A DNA stretch of 64,000 bases from Phycisphaerales bacterium (GCA_030748575.1 JASMLR010000008.1:1-64000); one strand, 5' to 3'; positions 17,414 through 26,710 are shown, counted from the stretch's first letter. Notes: a model not told the origin generated them from the letters alone. Program-made: numbers and translations.

Positions 17414-17430
17414 CACCCCCGGCGGGGGTG
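17414..17430. terminator. GC hairpin between tRNA-Leu and smpB
   Basis: A 7-bp stem CACCCCC/GGGGGTG with a 3-nt loop lies just downstream of the tRNA on its strand. There is no T-run, so it may be a processing or weak termination structure. The rest of 17327-17465 shows nothing recognisable. Confidence 0.3.
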
Positions 17431-17465
17431 GGGAAGCCGGGGGCCGGGCAAGCCGGAGAAGATCA

Positions 17466-17551
17466 TGCGCGAGAGAGGACTCGAACCTCCACGGGATTTT
17501 ACTCCCACCAGCACCTCAAGCTGGCGCGTCTGCCAGTTCCGCCACTCGCGC
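17466..17551 (-). tRNA. tRNA-Leu (GAG)
   Basis: Read on the minus strand: acceptor stem GCGCGAG with CTCGCGC, discriminator A, anticodon stem CCAGC/GCTGG with loop TTGAGGT (anticodon GAG, codon CUC), a long class II variable arm closed by GGGA/TCCC, and T-loop TTCGAGT. 86 nt. The 3' CCA is not encoded and must be added afterwards. Confidence 0.95.
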
Positions 17552-17578
17552 TCGGGTGAAGCCACGGAGGATACCACG

Positions 17579-18181
17579 TCACCGCTGTCCCAGCCATGCC
17601 ATGGCCTCCGCTGGTTCGTCGGCAGCGACAATGACCGGGACCTGGGGTGGCAGGTGCCTGTTGATGAGGTGCCCCAGCAGCGAGCCCGGAAGGCAGCCCC
17701 GCCCGGCGGAGGCCCCATGGATTCCGTCTCTCTGGAGATCTTCGAGAATAAGCAGCGACGCGTGGGGGCCGGCCATCTCAAAGATCCTGATCAGATGGTC
17801 ATCGGCATCCGCCTTCATGGACGCGTGCACCATCGAGGCGGGAGACAGGGCAAGCCTGCCGCCTTCGGTGACCAGGCGGGCGCATGAGAGGCCGTCGCTC
17901 ACCACATGGCATGCGTGCGGCCGCAGGAGGGCCGGCGCGTTGAAGGTCGCCGCCTTGAGTGACTCCCAACTCCCCGGCAACCACGTCCGCGGGTCCTCCT
18001 GGAATGGATCCGCTCCGCGTCCTCCCGACCACTGGACCGAAAGGTCCGCCCGGCTGCCGGGAGGCGGCTGCGTGGTCGCGTGGTCGTCGAGGAGTTCAAT
18101 GGTCTGCGCTGCGAGCGTGACCCGTCCGTGGAGCCAGTCGCCGCTGAGCGGCATCGTTGCCAGGCGATCAGGCAGGCTCAT
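17579..18181 (-). CDS. Hypothetical protein, coupled to queE
   Basis: A 200-residue soluble protein with no recognised motif. Its ATG overlaps the queE stop by 4 bp (ATGA), so it is translated with queE. The sequence is rich in Leu/Ala/His and lacks signal peptide and membrane helices; the C-terminal half (HASLLILEDLQ, VPVIVAADEPAEAMAWLG) has alternating hydrophobic strands like an alpha/beta fold. A role in deazapurine metabolism is only suggested by position. Confidence 0.7.
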   Translation of the reverse strand: MSLPDRLATMPLSGDWLHGRVTLAAQTIELLDDHATTQPPPGSRADLSVQWSGGRGADPFQEDPRTWLPGSWESLKAATFNAPALLRPHACHVVSDGLSCARLVTEGGRLALSPASMVHASMKADADDHLIRIFEMAGPHASLLILEDLQRDGIHGASAGRGCLPGSLLGHLINRHLPPQVPVIVAADEPAEAMAWLGQR

Positions 18182-18861
18182 ACGCCGCGGCGCTCCGGAT
18201 GCCAAATGACCTTGTGCATCTGAAGCTGCAACCTGGCACTCAACTGATCCTGAAGCATCCACTCGGCCAGCATCTGGGCTTCCAAGCCCGCATGCCCGTC
18301 AATCTGCTTGCCGGGCTTCTGAGCGTGAACCGGCGAGAGAAGAACCGCAGAAACTCGGTCGGTGAGTTGGTGCGTCTCGATCACACCTCTGGCCCATTCA
18401 TAATCCTCGCGATCCCCGATCACGAACTTGACCTCGTCGTCGCTTCGCAAGTGCGCGATGTTTCCAAAGTCATTGCGGTCGGCCTCGCCGCTTCCCGGGC
18501 ACTTCAGATCCATGATCCGAATGACGCGATCATCGCAGGCGGAAATGTCGCAGGCGCCGGATGTCTCAAGCAGCACCGTCTTGCCGGCATCGCACAGGCG
18601 GGACATCAGCGGGTGCACGGCCTCCTGAAGGAGTGGCTCGCCGCCGGTGATCTGGACAAGCGGCGTGTCCCATTGCAACGCGTAGTTGACAATGTCGTCG
18701 ACCTGCATCGTCGAGCCTTCGCTGAAGGCGTACTCCGTATCACACCAGGTGCAACGCAGGTGACAGCCGCGAAGTCTGACGAACACGCAAGGCAGCCCCG
18801 CGCGGCTCGACTCTCCCTGCACCGAATGAAAGATCTCGTTGATCAGAAGCCGCGTCTGCAT
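18178..18861 (-). CDS. queE: 7-carboxy-7-deazaguanine synthase
   Basis: Radical SAM enzyme of the queuosine/7-deazaguanine pathway, converting 6-carboxytetrahydropterin to CDG. Seen: the N-terminal NEIFHSVQGE typical of QueE, the cluster motif C-HLR-C-TW-C (CxxxCxxC) about 33-40, and the SAM-binding ITGGEPLLQ. 227 residues, full length. QueC, QueD and QueF are not in this window. Lies 26 bp after nuoC on the same strand. Confidence 0.95.
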   Translation of the reverse strand: MQTRLLINEIFHSVQGESSRAGLPCVFVRLRGCHLRCTWCDTEYAFSEGSTMQVDDIVNYALQWDTPLVQITGGEPLLQEAVHPLMSRLCDAGKTVLLETSGACDISACDDRVIRIMDLKCPGSGEADRNDFGNIAHLRSDDEVKFVIGDREDYEWARGVIETHQLTDRVSAVLLSPVHAQKPGKQIDGHAGLEAQMLAEWMLQDQLSARLQLQMHKVIWHPERRGV

Positions 18862-18887
18862 CGGGCGTCACCGGGTCCGGTCGGAAC

Positions 18888-19433
18888 TCACGTAGCCGAG
18901 CGATCGATTTCGACGCAGTTCTCCCGCTCGCCGCGGCCTCGGAGCGGGTAGTCCTTCCTGAGCGGATGGCCCGGGAAGTCTCGCCACATGAGGATGCGTC
19001 GCATGTCCGGGTGGCCCCTGAACCGAATGCCGAACATGTCGAAGACTTCACGCTCTCGCCATTCGGCTCCCGGCCAGATGTCGGTGACACTGTCGACCAC
19101 GAGGGCCGGATCTTCGTCGATGCCAAGGGTGTCAATCGTCGGATCCAGCCAGACTCGAACAACCAGAAGCAGGTCGTGCGTGTGGCTTCGCAGAACCCAG
19201 GTGACTCCAAAGCGGCCGGGCTGCGGCGCGGCATACCCCAAGTAGTCAACGGCGGTCACGTCCGAGAGCAGGTTGTAGGCGCAGCCCGGGTCCTCGCGCA
19301 GGAAGTGCATGACCTCGTGAAGGTCTGCGGCCTCAACGATCAACGTGGTGCGGCCGCGAAACTCGGTCGCGGACAACTGCTTTCCCGGGAAGGCGTCGCG
19401 GACGGCCTTGAGTGTCGGATGCGTGGTGCTCAT
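18888..19433 (-). CDS. nuoC: NADH-quinone oxidoreductase subunit C
   Basis: Peripheral-arm subunit of respiratory complex I (30 kDa family). The signature is clear: [25 protein letters not shown] followed by [15 protein letters not shown] (written here as one diagnostic region, about 120-170). 181 residues, not fused to NuoD. It stands apart from other nuo genes; nuoB lies 9 kb away at 28731. A TACCAT hexamer ends 9 nt before the ATG. Confidence 0.95.
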   Translation of the reverse strand: MSTTHPTLKAVRDAFPGKQLSATEFRGRTTLIVEAADLHEVMHFLREDPGCAYNLLSDVTAVDYLGYAAPQPGRFGVTWVLRSHTHDLLLVVRVWLDPTIDTLGIDEDPALVVDSVTDIWPGAEWREREVFDMFGIRFRGHPDMRRILMWRDFPGHPLRKDYPLRGRGERENCVEIDRSAT

Positions 19434-19442
19434 GGGCTCCGC

Positions 19443-19448
19443 ATGGTA
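19443..19448 (-). promoter_or_regulatory. -10-like box of nuoC
   Basis: Minus-strand TACCAT ends 9 nt before the nuoC ATG, suggesting that nuoC-queE-unknown is a separate, nearly leaderless transcript. Confidence 0.4.
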
Positions 19449-19461
19449 GCCCGCCTCGAGC

Positions 19462-22400
19462 TCAGGGGGCGCCGCCGCTGCCGCGGGGGTGCTCCAGCGT
19501 GATCGTGTCGATGGCGGGATCCATGTTCCAGGTCATGCGGGTGGCCTGCACCGGCATGCGGGCCCCTTCGGTCAGCACCGAGACGGTCCGGCCTGCTCGG
19601 GCAACCAGTTCGGCGATGCGGGTGCGGGTGTTGTACTCGAGCATGTGGCAGTCAGCCCGTCTGGTCGGCGTGCTCAGGTAGACCCGCCCGATCGCGCGGA
19701 GCCGGTCCACCTCCATGTCGCCGCCAAGTTGCAGGGGGGCGTCAGAGACCGTTTCGCTGCGTCTGGTCAGCACCCGGACCTCCTCGGCGGTCAGGGTGGC
19801 AATGTCACGGTCGTCGACAGAACTCTTCCAGAGCCCTTCCACGTCGCCGGACATGGTGAGGCGGAAGCGATCATCCGCCTCGTGAATCAGATCCAACCGC
19901 TCGGACCAGACAAAGCGGCTGGTCCCCGGGCCTGAGAAGGGGCCTCGCTCCCCGCCGGAGCGGCCGGACCAGTCGGGTTCGCGAATGACGATGTCGCCGT
20001 CGCCCGTGACCTCGGCTTCCGTGTAGAGGTCGTTCCATGTGATGTGCTGCGCGCCGACGTAGAACACTCGGGGCAGCACCGCTCTGGCCGCGGTCTGCCA
20101 CTGACGCGACTCCAGCCTCGCGTTGCCCTTGGCGATGAGGGTGTGGAGGGCGCGGCTGCCCGAGGCAAACGGTGAATCGTCGACGGGCTCCTCGGTCGAT
20201 GCCTCGTCGAGCCGGGCGAACTCCAGCCGCACCGAGTCGCCTTGCAGGCTGCTCCGCTGATCCGCGGAGCGATCCACCACGCAGTCGACGTTGCCGCGGA
20301 GGTCCATGGCCCCAGCGCCGTCTCCAAAGCGACTGTCATAGTGGAGTGATTCGGTCCAGGTGGTCCGCATGGTGACGGCCGGATCCCCGGCGCGGCCCAC
20401 GATCCGCGGTGGGGGAATGCGGACATCCGCTGACAGTTGGAGCGGTGCGGCCAGCATGCGTGAGCGTCCCCGGCCGGCCCAATCTGCGGTGCCGGCCAGT
20501 CGGTTGATGGTGAGATCATGGCCGCGATCGATCAGGACGTCCTGCCTGGCGATCAGCACGTCGCTTCCAGTCAGCCGGACAACTTCCTGCGCCGCATCCC
20601 CCGTGAGCGCATCTGCAAAGGCCCGACTGCCGTCATCCATCAGAACCTGCACGTCGCCGGTCGCTTCAAAGGTTCGGAGCGTGACGCTCCCGGCGGGCCC
20701 GCCAGACGTGAACTCGTCTGCGGCGGGCTCAAGCGTCGCCTCGAGGCGGTCGGCCCAGAGCGTCTGGCCATCGCTGTGGGCGCGTACGCGGTTGGTGCAC
20801 GTGAGCTGCTCCGGCGTTGCGCGGCCCTGATCATCCCTGTCGAACTCCATGGTGAGCGATTCGGCCGAGATGGTCCCGTCCGGGCTCTCGACCGAGACCG
20901 AGCCGGAGAACGCGATGGACTGCATGGCGGCGTCCTGCGTACTGGCTGCCGGGTCAAACTCGATGTGCACGGCCTCGGCCCAGGTGATCTCACTGTCCGC
21001 CTGGCCGAGCGTCTCCGGAAGTGCTGGCCGGTGAATGCGCCGATCCTCCGGCAGATTCAGGGGTGTAGCGAGCAGGACGGCGCGGCCCGGGCCGGTCCAG
21101 TCGGCGGTACCGAGTGTCCGCTCGATGCGCATGTGCGTTCCGCGTTGGATGACGACTTCGTCGCGGGCAATGGTGACGTCGTCTCCTGCAAGTTCCACGG
21201 ATTCCTGCGCGGCGTCGCCGCGAAGCTGGTCGGCCCAGGCTCGCGCGCCGTCGGCAAGACGAACCTGGACGTCGCCGGTGGCCAGAAACTCCCGTACTTC
21301 AACCGACGCCTCGGACTGCTCGTCCGCATCGCCGGTCGGCTCCAGCGTCGCCAACAACTCGTCCGTCCACAACACCTGCTCGTCGCTTGCAGCCCGAACG
21401 CCGCCCTTGGCGATCATCCGGTCGGGTACGGCACGCCCGTCGCTGCCCGGCTCAAACCGCATGTCAAGCGTGTCGGCGTCGATTTGCCCTTCGGGGCTGC
21501 GGACGGCGACGTCGCTTCGGAACGTGATGGACCTGAGCCCTCGCTGCTCGGCCCCGCCGGGCTCAAAGGCGAGATCCACGCCGTCTTCCCAGTGAATGGT
21601 GGTCAGGTCGTCCATCGCGCCATCCGGCGTGCGCGCGGTGGACGCTGCCTCATCGACGCCGGTGGGCGTGTTGTTGAGTGCTGCTTCGCCGGCTCCGATG
21701 ATGCCGCCTCGCCCGGCATCGGGCTCGGCCCACACATGGGCGCTCTGGAGGGACAGGTCTTCCGTGTTGATGCGGACGCGGTGGGGCGGGGAGGAGGTGA
21801 GATCGAACCTCGCCTGATCGGACCGCCATGTGATGCGGTCGCACGTCGTGGTCAGTCCCTGCTCCGGCGCGAGCACGCGAACAGGCGATCCGACGAGTTC
21901 CAGCAAGGTGTCCTGAGTTCTGGCCGGGCGGGGTTCGTCCGGCTCCAGCGGCACCATGGTGAGGGGGCCGGAGCAGGTGATGAGGGTCTCCTGCGGCGCA
22001 AGTGGCGGCGGTGGAACACCCATCGCGGAGGCGGCCACGAGCATGGGGACGCTCATGGGCGCGCTCATCGGCACGCTCTCGGGCGGGCGGCTGGCGCCGG
22101 ACCGATTGGTCAGGGCATCGGATGCGAATGAAAACACGACGTGAAGGAGGTCGGCGGTGACGAGCCGAGGGTGCGCCTGGGGGACGTCAGCGGCCGGGGC
22201 CTGTTCGATCCGCACCGAGTCGTGCAAAGTGACGCGATAGAAGGGGGGTGGATCGGGGGCCGTCGTCTCGCTGGAGACGGCGACGATGCGGCGTCTGGCT
22301 GGCGACGATGGACTTGGGCGCGTCCTCGATGCTGTTTGCACGGCCGCGTCCTTGAGCAGGAGGAAGTCAAGCTCCTTGATTTCGAGGTACTCGATGCGGT

Positions 22401-23061
22401 TGTCGCGGTCGTTGAGCAGCACGCTCAGCCCGTGCCCCACCATGTGCTCAGTTGCCGTCGTCAGTTCCAACTGGCCTTCGCACGCAATACGCCCCGAGAG
22501 ATTGTCGAACAGGGCCGCGTCGGTGTGAATGGTGAGCGCCGGCGCGTCAACCGAAGGGTCGGCATAGCCGCGCTCGGCAGCCTCAAACATGCGGATGACC
22601 ACATCGCCGATCAGCCGGCCTTCCTCCAGGGCCCGCCTCGGCGCAAACGCGTCGGCCTCGCGGCCGGAGAGCGTGATGAGGCGTCCGCCCGCCATGAACA
22701 GTTCCACATCCGGGTCACGCATCTGCACCCAGTTGGCGGGTAGATCGGGGGGGTTCGGATCGAGGTGGCTGAACCGGTACTGCTGCGCGAGGTTGCCATC
22801 GGGACCGGCGACCTGCAGCCAGCCTCCCTTGGGCAGCGACACGGACAGGTTGGGGTCGGTCAAACCGCCCGCCATGGGATCGCCCGGGTCCAGTGGGCGG
22901 GGCCCGATCAGTTCGGTTGGCGCCTGCGGCGGTTCGACCTGCGCCGGCCCTTCGCGGTGGTCAAGCAGCGCGATGGCGATCAGGACCACAGCGGACACCG
23001 CCGCGCCAATCAGGCCGAGCCGCCAGGCCAGGCCGCTGGGTTCGTGCCGCCGATCGCTCAT
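19462..23061 (-). CDS. Giant LptC/OstA-like envelope protein
   Basis: 1199 residues with one N-terminal membrane helix (about 9-34) and a long periplasmic part rich in beta strands. Many segments have the OstA/LptA/LptC style ([56 protein letters not shown]). Two about 160-residue repeats (about 510-668 and 708-876) share the order FxGxVxVxSPDG/xxISADxLxMxF, then ATGDVQV, DGARAxAD, GDAAQE, and GTADWxGxGR. This suggests an elongated beta-jellyroll bridge that carries lipopolysaccharide across the periplasm. The context agrees: it is third in an operon started by kdsD, as lptC/lptA follow kdsD in E. coli. Family placement is inferred from strand pattern and context, not from a search. Confidence 0.7.
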   Translation of the reverse strand: MSDRRHEPSGLAWRLGLIGAAVSAVVLIAIALLDHREGPAQVEPPQAPTELIGPRPLDPGDPMAGGLTDPNLSVSLPKGGWLQVAGPDGNLAQQYRFSHLDPNPPDLPANWVQMRDPDVELFMAGGRLITLSGREADAFAPRRALEEGRLIGDVVIRMFEAAERGYADPSVDAPALTIHTDAALFDNLSGRIACEGQLELTTATEHMVGHGLSVLLNDRDNRIEYLEIKELDFLLLKDAAVQTASRTRPSPSSPARRRIVAVSSETTAPDPPPFYRVTLHDSVRIEQAPAADVPQAHPRLVTADLLHVVFSFASDALTNRSGASRPPESVPMSAPMSVPMLVAASAMGVPPPPLAPQETLITCSGPLTMVPLEPDEPRPARTQDTLLELVGSPVRVLAPEQGLTTTCDRITWRSDQARFDLTSSPPHRVRINTEDLSLQSAHVWAEPDAGRGGIIGAGEAALNNTPTGVDEAASTARTPDGAMDDLTTIHWEDGVDLAFEPGGAEQRGLRSITFRSDVAVRSPEGQIDADTLDMRFEPGSDGRAVPDRMIAKGGVRAASDEQVLWTDELLATLEPTGDADEQSEASVEVREFLATGDVQVRLADGARAWADQLRGDAAQESVELAGDDVTIARDEVVIQRGTHMRIERTLGTADWTGPGRAVLLATPLNLPEDRRIHRPALPETLGQADSEITWAEAVHIEFDPAASTQDAAMQSIAFSGSVSVESPDGTISAESLTMEFDRDDQGRATPEQLTCTNRVRAHSDGQTLWADRLEATLEPAADEFTSGGPAGSVTLRTFEATGDVQVLMDDGSRAFADALTGDAAQEVVRLTGSDVLIARQDVLIDRGHDLTINRLAGTADWAGRGRSRMLAAPLQLSADVRIPPPRIVGRAGDPAVTMRTTWTESLHYDSRFGDGAGAMDLRGNVDCVVDRSADQRSSLQGDSVRLEFARLDEASTEEPVDDSPFASGSRALHTLIAKGNARLESRQWQTAARAVLPRVFYVGAQHITWNDLYTEAEVTGDGDIVIREPDWSGRSGGERGPFSGPGTSRFVWSERLDLIHEADDRFRLTMSGDVEGLWKSSVDDRDIATLTAEEVRVLTRRSETVSDAPLQLGGDMEVDRLRAIGRVYLSTPTRRADCHMLEYNTRTRIAELVARAGRTVSVLTEGARMPVQATRMTWNMDPAIDTITLEHPRGSGGAP

Positions 23062-23633
23062 GCGTGGAGCGTGACCTGATGTACGTCGATGTCGCCGCCG
23101 CAGAAGGTGTCATAGGCAATCGCAGCCTGGCAGGCGGCCGTGACGACCGCTTCGTCCGACATGGATGCGGACGCTGTCGCGTGGAACGCGCCAAGTGCAT
23201 ACTCCGCGCCCGACCCGATGGCATGGCAGTGCTGGAACTCGGTCACGCCGAGATCGCTGGAGATCTTGAACAGCCCGCCGGGGGAGGCCAGCAGAAACGA
23301 CGCATCGAGATCGCCGAAGGGCGTTTCCTTGCTGGCTGCCTGCTCATTGACCAGCGAGTAGGTTTCGCGAAGCGCCCGCCAGAAGCCGAGGAAGAACGTG
23401 TAGACCTCCCGCCGGTTGTGCAGGCCCGGGGGGTCAGACCCGGCGAGATAGTGGTCCAGGATGTCGTCATACACGGCCCAGCCTGTGCCGCCGAGCAAGG
23501 CGTCTCCGATCGGGGTGATCTTGGTGGCCCGGGCGTTGGATGCTTCGATCAGCATGCCTTCCCCGAACACGGCGAGCGTGTCAGCGGCCATGGTGATCCG
23601 TCCGTTCCTGCGAAGTGCGGCGACGATTGACAT
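23058..23633 (-). CDS. HslV/proteasome-like Ntn-hydrolase subunit with Ser1
   Basis: A 191-residue protein that aligns with HslV: after Met removal it would start SIVAALRRNGRITMAAD, matching TTIVSVRRNGHVVIAGD of HslV. Asp17 is kept and the catalytic Lys appears at 37 because of a small insertion; GGTGWAVYDDILDHYL matches the HslV helix after strand S4. The nucleophile position carries Ser instead of Thr. No hslU ATPase is in the window. Its ATG lies 4 nt after the kdsD stop and its stop overlaps the LptC-like start by 4 bp, so the three are co-translated. It may be a peptidase or a lone ring that does not use HslU. Confidence 0.8.
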   Translation of the reverse strand: MSIVAALRRNGRITMAADTLAVFGEGMLIEASNARATKITPIGDALLGGTGWAVYDDILDHYLAGSDPPGLHNRREVYTFFLGFWRALRETYSLVNEQAASKETPFGDLDASFLLASPGGLFKISSDLGVTEFQHCHAIGSGAEYALGAFHATASASMSDEAVVTAACQAAIAYDTFCGGDIDVHQVTLHA

Positions 23634-23637
23634 GGCT

Positions 23638-24687
23638 TCAGTCCACCGCGACTCGGGGTGCAAGGAGATCCTGCACGTCGATGATGCCCACGGCCTTGCC
23701 GTCTGAATCCACGACTGGAATCTCGTCGATGCGGTGCTCGGCGATCATGGTTCGTGCTTCGCCGACCGTTGCGGTCGCCTGAATGGTGAGCGGATCACGG
23801 GTCATGACGGTGCCGATGGGGTCCTTGAGCGCAGCGGGGTTGGTGAGCACCAGGCGACGAAGGTCGCCGTCGGTGAACAGGCCGGTCACGCGGCCCTCTG
23901 CGTCGAGCACCAGAACGGCTCCAGCGTGCCGAACCGTCCCCGCATGGTCCTGCTCGCCGCTGCGGAGGGCATCGGCGACGCTTTGCGCTTCGGTGGTCGT
24001 GGTCAGGTTGACGCCCGGGCGGAATCGGACCAGTTCGTCCACGGGACGCAGCATGGCGCCGAGCGAGCCTCCGGGGTGGCGCCTGCGAAAGTCTGAGGCT
24101 GTGAACGAGCGGGCGTGGGCGACGGCGAGTGCCAGCGCGTCGCCGCAGGCGAGGGTTGCCGTGGTTGATGTCGTGGGCGCCAGGCTGAGCGGGCCGGCCT
24201 CCGAGAAGGAGCCAAGGGCGATATGGCAGTCGCACAGCCTGGCAAGATGGGTGTCGGCGGCTTTCGAGATGCCCAGCCGCTTGACGCCGTCGGCCTTGAG
24301 AATGGTGGCGAGGTCCACGATCTCCGCGGTCGCGCCGGAGTAACTCAGGAGCATGACGACGTCGTCGCTGCGAATCGCGCCCAGGTCGCCGTGGACGGCG
24401 TCCGCCGGATGGACGACATGCGACGGAATGCCCAGTGAAGAGAACGTGGCGGAGATCTTGGCGCCGACAAGGCCCGACTTGCCCATGCCCGTCACGACCA
24501 GATGCCCCTTGCATCCGTCGACCAGTTCAATCGCGGCGTCCCATGCCGCGGCGGCCACGCCGCCCGCTTCGAGATCCTTCCGGAGCCCTTCCAGTGCGGC
24601 GGACTCCGCGCTCAGGACGTCGGCGACCAGTTCGCGTGGGCTCGGTCCGGCGATTCTGGATTCGGCTGTGGAGGTATCAGGAGTCAT
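23638..24687 (-). CDS. kdsD: Arabinose-5-phosphate isomerase
   Basis: Converts ribulose 5-phosphate to arabinose 5-phosphate, the first step of KDO synthesis for lipopolysaccharide. Seen: a SIS domain (about 40-180) with GMGKSGLVGAKISATFSSLG and SYSGATAEI, the family motif RHPGGSLGAMLRPVDELVR, and two CBS domains (about 215-345). 349 residues from ATG 24687. Heads the operon with the HslV-like and LptC-like genes. kdsA, two steps later in the pathway, is at 35856-36707. Confidence 0.95.
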   Translation of the reverse strand: MTPDTSTAESRIAGPSPRELVADVLSAESAALEGLRKDLEAGGVAAAAWDAAIELVDGCKGHLVVTGMGKSGLVGAKISATFSSLGIPSHVVHPADAVHGDLGAIRSDDVVMLLSYSGATAEIVDLATILKADGVKRLGISKAADTHLARLCDCHIALGSFSEAGPLSLAPTTSTTATLACGDALALAVAHARSFTASDFRRRHPGGSLGAMLRPVDELVRFRPGVNLTTTTEAQSVADALRSGEQDHAGTVRHAGAVLVLDAEGRVTGLFTDGDLRRLVLTNPAALKDPIGTVMTRDPLTIQATATVGEARTMIAEHRIDEIPVVDSDGKAVGIIDVQDLLAPRVAVD

Positions 24688-24701
24688 GGCGGGTCCGGCT
24701 G

Positions 24702-24707
24702 TAGGAT
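24702..24707 (+). promoter_or_regulatory. -10-like box of scpA
   Basis: TAGGAT ends 12 nt before the GTG at 24720, allowing a leader of only about 5 nt. Confidence 0.35.
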
Positions 24708-24719
24708 GCCCGTGCCGTA

Positions 24720-25658
24720 GTGACACGGAGTGCCCAGTGTATCGCCGTGAGCCCGGTCAGCCCTGAACGCGACCTCGAACCACCCTCGGAACCACCCTCG
24801 GAACCACCCTCGGAACCACCCTCGGAACAAGCCCCAAGCAAGCCCGCGTGGGAATACGCCCCGGACGACCGCATGGATCACCCCCTGCCAAGCCAGAAAG
24901 ACTACCGCGTCAGCCTCGAGGCCTTTGAAGGCCCGCTGGACCTGCTTCTCTTTCTGGTGCGGCGCGCGGAGGTCGACCTCCAGGACATTCCGATTGCCGA
25001 GATCACCGATCAGTATCTGGATGTGCTGGGCAAGACGCAGCGTGACGACGTCGACATCGAACAGGCGGGCGAGTTTCTCGTCATGGCGGCAACCTTGATC
25101 GAAATCAAGTCCCGCTGCCTGACGCCGCCCGAAACGCAGACCCGTGACGAGGACGGGGACGAGTCGGGGGGCGACCCGCGAGACGAGTTGATTCGCCAGT
25201 TGCTCGCGTATCAACGCATTCGCACGGCGGCCGAGTCGCTGCTCGATCGGCGGAGCGGATTCGCTTCGCGATTGGCTACAAAGGTCGGGTGCGACCGCGG
25301 CACGATTCCAGTTCTGCCGGAGGGCCATGAACTGGAGGACGTACACGCCATGGATCTGGCCGACGCCTATGAGCGCATCGCTGCGGCGATTGACTTTGCT
25401 CGACTTGGCGATCACGTTGTGGAACTTGATGACACGCCCATCGCGCTCTACGAAGAGGATCTTGTCGACCGATTGACCCGGCGAGGCGGGCAGGCGCTCA
25501 CACTGCAGCAGGCGTTTGCGGGCCAGCAGCCCGTGCAGCGGGTTGGCATGTTCCTCGCGGTGCTTGAACTGGTCCGGCAGTATCGGGTTCGATTCGAGCA
25601 GGACGAAGACGGCCCCATCAGTCTGGTCCTGAGAGAGGCCGAAGGCGACGACGCCTGA
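24720..25658 (+). CDS. scpA: Segregation and condensation protein A
   Basis: Kleisin subunit of the SMC-ScpAB condensin. The conserved part starts at ATG 24873 (about residue 52): YRVSLEAFEGPLDLLLFLVRRAEVDLQDIPIAEITDQY region, then EFLVMAATLIEIKSRCLTP, and a C-terminal winged-helix part. GTG at 24720 is used because it follows a -10 box; GTG 24747 and ATG 24873 are alternatives. The N-terminal extension contains a PPSE tetrapeptide repeated four times, encoded by a 12-bp tandem repeat. scpB and smc are not in the window. Convergent with rluB. Confidence 0.93.
   Translation: MTRSAQCIAVSPVSPERDLEPPSEPPSEPPSEPPSEQAPSKPAWEYAPDDRMDHPLPSQKDYRVSLEAFEGPLDLLLFLVRRAEVDLQDIPIAEITDQYLDVLGKTQRDDVDIEQAGEFLVMAATLIEIKSRCLTPPETQTRDEDGDESGGDPRDELIRQLLAYQRIRTAAESLLDRRSGFASRLATKVGCDRGTIPVLPEGHELEDVHAMDLADAYERIAAAIDFARLGDHVVELDDTPIALYEEDLVDRLTRRGGQALTLQQAFAGQQPVQRVGMFLAVLELVRQYRVRFEQDEDGPISLVLREAEGDDA
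24779..24826 (+). repeat. 12-bp tandem repeat inside scpA
   Basis: Four identical copies of ACCACCCTCGGA, in frame, encode repeated PPSE in the N-terminal extension of ScpA. Perfect identity suggests recent copy-number change. Confidence 0.95.
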
Positions 25659-25664
25659 ATCCGC

Positions 25665-26570
25665 TCAGCGTCGAGGCTTCCTGTTGGGGCGTTTGCCCTT
25701 CTTCTTGCCGGGCTTGGATGCGTCCCGACGCAGGTGCTCAAGCTCGCGTTCGGTCAGATCACGCCACTGCCCCGGGCGAAGATCTTCCAGTTTGAGCGGC
25801 CCGATCGCGATTCTCCGGAGCTTCCGGACGGGGTGGTCGAGCGCAAGCATCATGCGGCGAATCTGTCGATTGCGGCCCTCGGTCAGAACGACTCGCAGCT
25901 TGGTTCGATCACGCTGAGCGCGAAGAATGCGGACGGACTCGAACCGTGCGGGTCTCGGGCGGCCGGTGCGGTCATCGGGCAGGTTGATACCTCGCTCCAG
26001 CCTGCGGACCATGGCTGCGTCCACCTCGCCGTTGACCGTGATGTCATAGACCCTGGGTACATGGTTCGATGGGTGTGTCAGCAGATGGGAAAGCCCGCCG
26101 TCGTTGGTCAGCAGCAGCAGGCCGGACGAGTCCATGTCGAGCCGACCCACGCTGAACAGCCGGACCTTGGTGGGGTGCGCCACCAGATCGACGGCTCGGC
26201 GTCGGCCCTCCGGGTCGGAGGCGGTGCATACGAAGCCGCGTGGCTTGTACAGCATGACGCAGACGGGCGGCGCGCCTGTTCGGACCCGCTGGCCGTGCAC
26301 GGTGATGGTGTCGACCGCGGGATTGACCCAGGCCGGAAGCCCCTTGATCTGCAGGCCATTGACCCGGACGGCGCCTTCTTCGATCAGCGCCTCGCAGGCC
26401 CGCCTCGACGCGACGCCTGCAGCCGCCATGACCTTCTGGAGACGGGGGCCGCGCGTAGCGTCCCGAAACGGGCCCTCGCCCTCACGCTGCGGCGGAGCGG
26501 CGTCGCTGTGTTCCGGGTCAGTCGTCCAGCCGGGCGCGATGTCCTCGGGTTGTCGTGAGGGGGTATGCAT
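25665..26570 (-). CDS. rluB: 23S rRNA pseudouridine synthase B family
   Basis: RsuA/RluB-type pseudouridine synthase acting on large-subunit rRNA. Seen: an S4-like domain (RLQKVMAAAGVASRRACEALI...VRVNG, about 43-75), the catalytic Asp in GRLDMDSSGLLLLTNDG, and the family motifs VYDITVNGEV and TEGRNRQIRRMM. A Lys/Arg-rich C-terminal tail (KKKGKRPNRKPRR) follows. 301 residues from ATG 26570. It often neighbours scpA/scpB in other bacteria; here it converges with scpA. Confidence 0.93.
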   Translation of the reverse strand: MHTPSRQPEDIAPGWTTDPEHSDAAPPQREGEGPFRDATRGPRLQKVMAAAGVASRRACEALIEEGAVRVNGLQIKGLPAWVNPAVDTITVHGQRVRTGAPPVCVMLYKPRGFVCTASDPEGRRRAVDLVAHPTKVRLFSVGRLDMDSSGLLLLTNDGGLSHLLTHPSNHVPRVYDITVNGEVDAAMVRRLERGINLPDDRTGRPRPARFESVRILRAQRDRTKLRVVLTEGRNRQIRRMMLALDHPVRKLRRIAIGPLKLEDLRPGQWRDLTERELEHLRRDASKPGKKKGKRPNRKPRR

Positions 26571-26614
26571 GGGGGTGGTGCTGCCGCTTCTGCGGGAGGC
26601 GCAGCCGTATAGGC

Positions 26615-26620
26615 TACCGT
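26615..26620 (+). promoter_or_regulatory. -10-like box ahead of yihY leader ORF
   Basis: TACCGT ends 6 nt before an ATG at 26627. A second candidate, TATAGG at 26608-26613, overlaps the region used by the divergent rluB gene. Confidence 0.35.
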
Positions 26621-26626
26621 AGAGTC

Positions 26627-26704
26627 ATGTGCAGCACCGCCCCCGGCGCGTTCCGGGCCATCAACACGTACGCCGCGGCCCCGCGGGCGGGCCACAGGGC
26701 CTAG
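26627..26704 (+). CDS. Possible 25-residue leader peptide of yihY
   Basis: A short ORF starting MCSTAPGAFRAINTYAAAPR and ending in TAG at 26702-26704, 6 nt before the yihY ATG. Its ATG sits 6 nt after a -10-like hexamer, the same spacing as leaderless genes in this window. It could be translated first, with yihY read by reinitiation. There is no homology evidence, so it may be chance. Confidence 0.3.
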   Translation: MCSTAPGAFRAINTYAAAPRAGHRA

Positions 26705-26710
26705 GCGGTC

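Noticed and set aside
17327-17465. Possible tmRNA next to smpB
   Set aside because: No tRNA-Ala-like ends and no tag reading frame were found; only a short GC hairpin is present.
20518-22131. 537-residue plus-strand frame inside the LptC-like gene
   Set aside because: The minus-strand frame has a membrane helix, repeats and operon coupling; the plus-strand frame has none of these.
24779-24826. CRISPR-like repeat
   Set aside because: Units are 12 bp, contiguous without spacers, and in frame with scpA.
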